Assembly: GCA_021205255.1 (NCBI GenBank)
Contig: JAJPXW010000272.1
Coordinates: 1 to 13,690 of the forward strand
Source of the DNA: Burkholderiales bacterium
GTDB taxonomy: Bacteria > Pseudomonadota > Gammaproteobacteria > Burkholderiales > Burkholderiaceae_F
Reading direction: 5' to 3'
DNA: 13,690 nt
A program made the position numbers and the translations under genes. A model generated the notes under the pieces. That model saw only the letters and a program-made list of their open reading frames with translations. It made no database searches and was not told the origin of the DNA. Below, in pieces: positions 12,989 to 13,690 of this stretch; position 1 is the first letter of the stretch, and every line of letters starts with the position of its first letter.

Positions 12989-13690
12989 ATGCTTGAACAG
13001 GAATATTTGACTCGCATCCTAAAAGCGGATGTATATGATGTTGCACGGGAAACTCCTCTACATAAGGCCACCCTTTTATCTCAAAGACTTAAAAACACGA
13101 TTTTTCTTAAAAGGGAGGATTTACAAGACGTCTTTAGTTTCAAGCTTCGGGGCGCTTATAACAAAATGGCAAAACTTACCCCGGAGGAAAGAGAGAGAGG
13201 AGTTATTGCGGCTAGTGCCGGCAATCATGCACAAGGCGTTGCCCTTGCGGCTTCGAAATTAGGATGCCGGGCAGTCATTGTCATGCCAATTACCGCTCCT
13301 ACCCTAAAGGTCAATACTGTGCGCCGCCTAGGTGGAGAAGTGGTTCTTCATGGAGATTCCTTTTCCGATGCCGCTAGCTATGCCGAGGAACTGCGTAGAA
13401 AAGAAGGTTTAACTCCAGTGCCGCCATTTGACGATCCAGAAGTGATTGCCGGCCAAGGCACCATAGCCATGGAGATCATCCGGCAAGCTCAAAAGCAAGG
13501 CGGCAAAATGGATGCCGTCTTTGTGCCAATAGGTGGAGGCGGTCTCGCTTCTGGAATTGCCGTTTATATAAAAGCCCTTTATCCGGAGATTAAAGTATTT
13601 GGAGTGCAGACAGTCGACTCCGATGGGATGCGTCAGTCAATTGAAAAAGGTTGCATCGTCGAACTTAATGATGTCGGCTTGTTCTCAGAC
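12989..13690 (+). CDS. ilvA: Threonine dehydratase (threonine ammonia-lyase), biosynthetic, 3'-truncated by the window
   Basis: IlvA is a PLP enzyme converting L-threonine to 2-oxobutanoate and ammonia, the committed step of isoleucine synthesis, usually inhibited by isoleucine. The 234 residues present (E. coli IlvA has 514) include DVYDVARETPL (14-24), KREDLQDVFSFKLRGAYN (41-58) with the PLP-binding Lys52, SAGNHAQG (76-83), PPFDDPEVIAGQGT (145-158) and the tetraglycine phosphate loop GGGGLASG (182-189). VYDVA and the PFDDP/VIAGQGT segments favour the biosynthetic IlvA. The regulatory ACT-like C-terminal domain lies beyond the window, so short (TdcB-like) and long forms cannot be separated by domain content. 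ATG 12989 is the only ATG in frame: an upstream in-frame TAA lies at 12962. No Shine-Dalgarno is visible. A different frame over the same DNA is open for 77 codons from 13029 but is a shadow. Confidence 0.93.
   Translation, partial: MLEQEYLTRILKADVYDVARETPLHKATLLSQRLKNTIFLKREDLQDVFSFKLRGAYNKMAKLTPEERERGVIAASAGNHAQGVALAASKLGCRAVIVMPITAPTLKVNTVRRLGGEVVLHGDSFSDAASYAEELRRKEGLTPVPPFDDPEVIAGQGTIAMEIIRQAQKQGGKMDAVFVPIGGGGLASGIAVYIKALYPEIKVFGVQTVDSDGMRQSIEKGCIVELNDVGLFSD

Noticed and set aside
13029..13262. 77-codon plus-strand open frame near the window end
   Set aside because: It overlaps, in another frame, the unmistakable IlvA coding sequence beginning at 12989.

Overview
The window reads as a compact chromosomal stretch from a Gram-negative proteobacterium. 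The best match in my reading is a low-to-moderate-GC member of the Betaproteobacteria (Burkholderiales-like). The reasons are a SecB very close in pattern to betaproteobacterial SecB, a sigma-32 with an intact RpoH box, the ftsY/ftsE/ftsX/rpoH neighbourhood with rsmD divergent from ftsY, rsmD-coaD coupling, and a roughly 1300-residue DUF3683-type flavin/iron-sulfur oxidoreductase next to ilvA. The lineage call is inference from remembered family sequences; no search was possible.

Layout. At 69-1225 (+) lie secB (export chaperone) and a LOG-family phosphoribohydrolase. Converging on them from the other strand is one long, tightly packed minus-strand cluster, in transcription order ftsY (6557-5628), ppx/gppA-like (5616-4153), ftsE (4156-3491), ftsX (3494-2640), rpoH (2617-1685) and trmL (1692-1222). 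Most junctions are 4-8 bp overlaps or short gaps, so this is probably one operon linking membrane-protein targeting, polyphosphate/(p)ppGpp metabolism, cell division, heat shock and tRNA wobble modification. A 607-bp AT-rich gene-free gap (6558-7164) separates ftsY from the divergent rsmD-coaD pair (7165-8249, +). That gap holds a candidate ftsY promoter and a small hairpin cluster with a minus-strand terminator-like element. A bidirectional terminator closes coaD and the facing HIT gene. The HIT gene (8872-8285, -) overlaps the end of a very large D-2-hydroxyacid-dehydrogenase-type gene (12786-8869, -). A 202-bp divergent region (12787-12988) with a perfect 19-bp palindrome separates that gene from ilvA (12989 onward, +), which runs off the window.

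Most of the window is conserved housekeeping content and I see no mobile element, CRISPR array, tRNA, rRNA or defence system. The most notable protein-level oddity is FtsE: its Walker A, signature and Walker B aspartate are intact, but the Walker B catalytic glutamate is Asn and the Q-loop glutamine and H-loop histidine are missing, which predicts an ATP-binding but hydrolysis-impaired FtsE. Other points of interest are Ppx/GppA lodged inside the ftsYEX cluster, a 30-nt-spaced duplication at the start of the HIT gene, its repetitive Ser/Asn-rich tail, the hairpin island in the 607-bp gap, and the palindromic operator candidate between ilvA and the oxidoreductase.
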